From the NCBI GenBank assembly GCA_013290025.1, contig JABCYV010000012.1, positions 1 to 39,280 of the forward strand: a stretch of 39,280 nt of DNA. Direction: 5' to 3'. Of this stretch, positions 37,136 through 39,280 are shown one piece after another. A model generated the notes under the pieces. The model worked only from the letters and a program-made list of their open reading frames with translations. It was not told the origin of the DNA and did not search any database. Positions within the stretch are counted from its first letter, which is position 1; every line of letters starts with the position of its first letter. The position numbers and the translations under genes are program-made. The stretch is from Acidobacteriota bacterium (GTDB lineage Bacteria > Acidobacteriota > Terriglobia > Terriglobales > Acidobacteriaceae).

Positions 37136-38068
37136 GTGCCGAATTCAATTGCGCGCGAACAAGATCTCCTTAAGCTCCCCTCCAGAAAGCGCTCGCTTCG
37201 TCCGGCAACCCGCCGAATTGGCATTCACACTTCGAGCGCTGGTGGCGTGCAGAATGCCGCCGAGCGCGCCTGGAGACTCGGCTGCAACACTTTTCAGATT
37301 TTTTCTTCCAGTCCGCGGCAGTGGGCGCCCTACGAACTGAGTCGTCCGCAATGCGATGAGATGAAACGTCTCCGCGACCACTACGACCTCAAGCCGCTGG
37401 TCATCCACACCAACTACCTCATAAATCTGGCCAGCACCACACCACTATTTCTGAAGAAATCGGTGGAATCATTTCGCGGTGAAGTCGAGCGTGCGTTGGC
37501 GTTATGCGCCGAATATCTGGTGCTGCATCCTGGATCATTTCGCGGTGCGGATCGCGAAGCCGGTCTGCTGCAAACGGCGGCAGCCATCGCGGCCGCAACC
37601 CAGGGACTCGACCTGGTCAAGGGCAATTTGACCATCCTGATCGAAAACACCGCCGGAGCCCAGTATTCGCTCGGTGGATCCTTCGAACAAATTGCCGAGG
37701 TCCTCGATCGCCTGCGCGGTGTGGTTCCGATTGCTGCTTGCATCGACACCTGCCACACCCACGTCGCCGGTTACGACATCGTGAGTGAAGCTGGCATGCG
37801 CGACACGCTTGCCCATCTCGACGCTACGGTGGGTCTGAAAAACGTTCGCGTGTGGCATTGCAATGACGCCAAAGCCGCCCGCGGATCGAAGCTGGACCGT
37901 CATCAGCACGTCGGGAAGGGAAGTATCGGCCGAGAGCCCTTTCGCCGATTGCTGAGCGATTCGCGCCTGGCCCACGCCGCCTTCATAGCCGAGACCCCGA
38001 TTGATGCACCGGGAGATGATAAGAGGAATGTAGTGGTACTTAAAACACTGGCGACAAAGATTAGATGA
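37136..38068 (+). CDS. nfo: Endonuclease IV (AP endonuclease)
   Basis: The start is a GTG at 37136, the only usable start before the conserved core; it gives 310 residues with a basic 25-residue N-terminal extension. The core begins RRIGIHTSSAGG. Zinc ligand motifs follow in order: VIHTNYLINL, LVLHPGSF, ILIENTAG, CIDTCHTHVAGYD, VWHCNDAK, LDRHQHVGKGSIG and IAETP. All the ligands of the E. coli Nfo trinuclear zinc site have counterparts. It cuts DNA 5' to abasic sites and removes 3' blocking groups. It lies alone on the plus strand between the two spermidine-synthase-like fusion genes. Confidence 0.95.
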   Translation: MPNSIAREQDLLKLPSRKRSLRPATRRIGIHTSSAGGVQNAAERAWRLGCNTFQIFSSSPRQWAPYELSRPQCDEMKRLRDHYDLKPLVIHTNYLINLASTTPLFLKKSVESFRGEVERALALCAEYLVLHPGSFRGADREAGLLQTAAAIAAATQGLDLVKGNLTILIENTAGAQYSLGGSFEQIAEVLDRLRGVVPIAACIDTCHTHVAGYDIVSEAGMRDTLAHLDATVGLKNVRVWHCNDAKAARGSKLDRHQHVGKGSIGREPFRRLLSDSRLAHAAFIAETPIDAPGDDKRNVVVLKTLATKIR

Positions 38069-38092
38069 CCACCGAAGCGCTTAGCGCGCGCT

Positions 38093-39280
38093 TCACTGCC
38101 CACCACGGAACCTTTTCAAGCGAAGTAAATAATACTCGTTGACGGGGCGATCATCCTGCAACGCTGGCGCCGAGGGATCTTCTGCGAGCAAGTTGTCCAG
38201 AGAGATCTCGTTGTTCAGAACCATGACCAGTTGACCTTCTGGCGTCGCTTGTGGCCCCCACTCGATCAGGTCCTTCGCCGCCGAAGTCGGCATGTGTTGC
38301 ACCAGTTCTTCCGCGCTCCAGTTTCGCAGAGGTTGACCGCTCGCCAGGAAATGGATTCCCCAAGGCCCGATAGAATGAAACGCGCGAACATAAGGAAACG
38401 ATTCTTGCAGCGCGCGTGCGACCGCCGCATGCACCGCAGGATCGCCGCGAGGCAGCCATTGCTGCAGAATTCCGTCCAGTTGTAGCCTGCTCCGCACCGT
38501 TGCGTAGAATTCTTTTGAGTACAGCAGGCTCGAGCCAGCTGCTTCCACCGGCGGCGGCGGGTCCAGCGCGATCACATCGTACTGTTCCGGACTTCGCTCC
38601 AGGTAACGCCGGCCATCGTCAATGACCACTCGCGAAAGCTGCGATTTTAGCAACTGCGGACCGTCGGCATGGTAATACCAAAAGAGTTTGGGAACGCTAG
38701 GCACTAACTCCACAGCCGTGGTTGGGATGCCCCACGAAAGCATCGAGCGATAAGTAGTTCCCATGCCAAAACACACCACCAGCGCGTTTCTCGGAGGATG
38801 GTTGAGAAATGCCAGCGGGCAAATGCGCCATGACCTTGGTCATCGGAGTCAGAAACGTTATCCCGGTTCCGTTCACCAATAAGTGCCTCTCCATTCCTTC
38901 TCCCATAGCGATAATCGTAGCGGTGTTGTCGCGCAAGATCTCCCGATGCGCGAACTGGTCCTCGAATCCATGCGTGGTGATCACCAGTCCCACCGTCAAC
39001 GGCAGCACCGCCAGGGTCGCCAGTCTTCCCCTCATAGTTGCGGATCCATACGCTTCTGCTGGCTGTTCTCCTGGCACCAGCGCGCCGGCCAGCCACGGCA
39101 TTGCGAGTATGAGCAACGACCAGCGCTCACCAAATAGGGGCAGAAGCAAGAAGCCAGCCAGCAGTGGACCAATAATGCATCCCACTACGTTGAGCGCATA
39201 GGCTCGCCCTGCGCGGTCCGGATCGCCTCCAGCCCATCGGTCCACCAGCATCGGAGTCAAGAAACCCAACAGCGCCGAGA
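38093..39280 (-). pseudogene. Frameshifted, edge-truncated paralog of the membrane/spermidine-synthase-like fusion
   Basis: Two overlapping frames on the minus strand together match the last 400 residues of the 34808-36988 protein. The upstream frame (edge to about 38817) covers the last membrane helices and LRDNTATIIAMGEGM...MTKVMAHLP. The downstream frame (to 38093) covers VVCFGMGTTYRSMLSW through LDPPPPVEAAGSSLLYS to the end. Dropping one base in the GGG at 38817-38819 (CCC on the coding strand) restores MAHLPLAFLNHPPRNALVVCFGMG without a break. It may be a true one-base frameshift or a sequencing or assembly error. The N-terminal half lies beyond the right edge. The convergent nfo gene ends 24 bp away. 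Confidence 0.8.

Overview
The window looks like chromosomal DNA from a soil acidobacterium (Acidobacteriota, Terriglobia/Koribacter-like). This is inferred from the gene mix and style, not from a marker gene: several short prepilin genes with FSLIELLIVVAIILIIAAIAIPN-type leaders, a secreted protein with choice-of-anchor-D (ASH) repeats, a YVTN propeller, paired M16 peptidases, TonB-like proteins, fused membrane/spermidine-synthase-like proteins and fairly GC-rich DNA. I see no phage, plasmid, insertion sequence, tRNA, rRNA or CRISPR. Coding density is high, and most genes sit in short co-directional runs.

Layout. 1-317 (-): 5' end of an M20-type amidohydrolase. 521-2194 (+): secreted TPR protein with two retropepsin-like domains. 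2166-2942 (-): methyltransferase. 3080-5717 (-): ABC ATPase, ABC-2 permease and TPR protein with 4-bp start/stop overlaps. 5900-8102 (-): three prepilin genes; two are a tandem duplication that is identical over about 600 bp except for one base, separated by a GNRA-loop terminator and a perfect 44-bp palindrome. 8414-9508 (+): Rieske oxygenase. 9607-10608 (-): radical SAM protein. 10984-12957 (+): secreted zincin/EXORDIUM-like protein with ASH domains. 13007-16956 (-): active M16 peptidase, inactive M16 partner and a GIDE/MUL1-like membrane protein in one tight operon.

17133-18996 (+): stand-alone LigD-type primase-polymerase and a DUF72 protein. 19130-20970 (+): two complete tyrosine recombinases (XerC/XerD type) overlapping by 4 bp. 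21110-21559 (+): secreted SnoaL/DUF4440 protein. 21594-24401 (-): acyl-adenylating enzyme, carrier domain and PlsC acyltransferase in one chain. 24539-27544 (+): SecA. 27762-29633 (+): membrane diguanylate cyclase. 29731-36988 (-): five co-directional genes (membrane/spermidine-synthase-like fusion, GT39-like glycosyltransferase, DAHP synthase, double TonB-domain protein, YVTN propeller). 37136-38068 (+): endonuclease IV. 38093-39280 (-): a frameshifted paralog of the fusion, running off the right edge.

Themes. Envelope biogenesis and secretion dominate (SecA, ABC exporter, M16 proteases with the GIDE protein, pilins, TonB-like protein, acyl-lipid enzyme). DNA maintenance forms a second theme (primase-polymerase, Xer pair, endonuclease IV). 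The strongest candidates for something not well described are the homogenised pilin pair with its palindrome, the M16/M16/GIDE operon, the TPR plus double-retropepsin protein, and the spermidine-synthase-like fusions that lack the second active-site aspartate.
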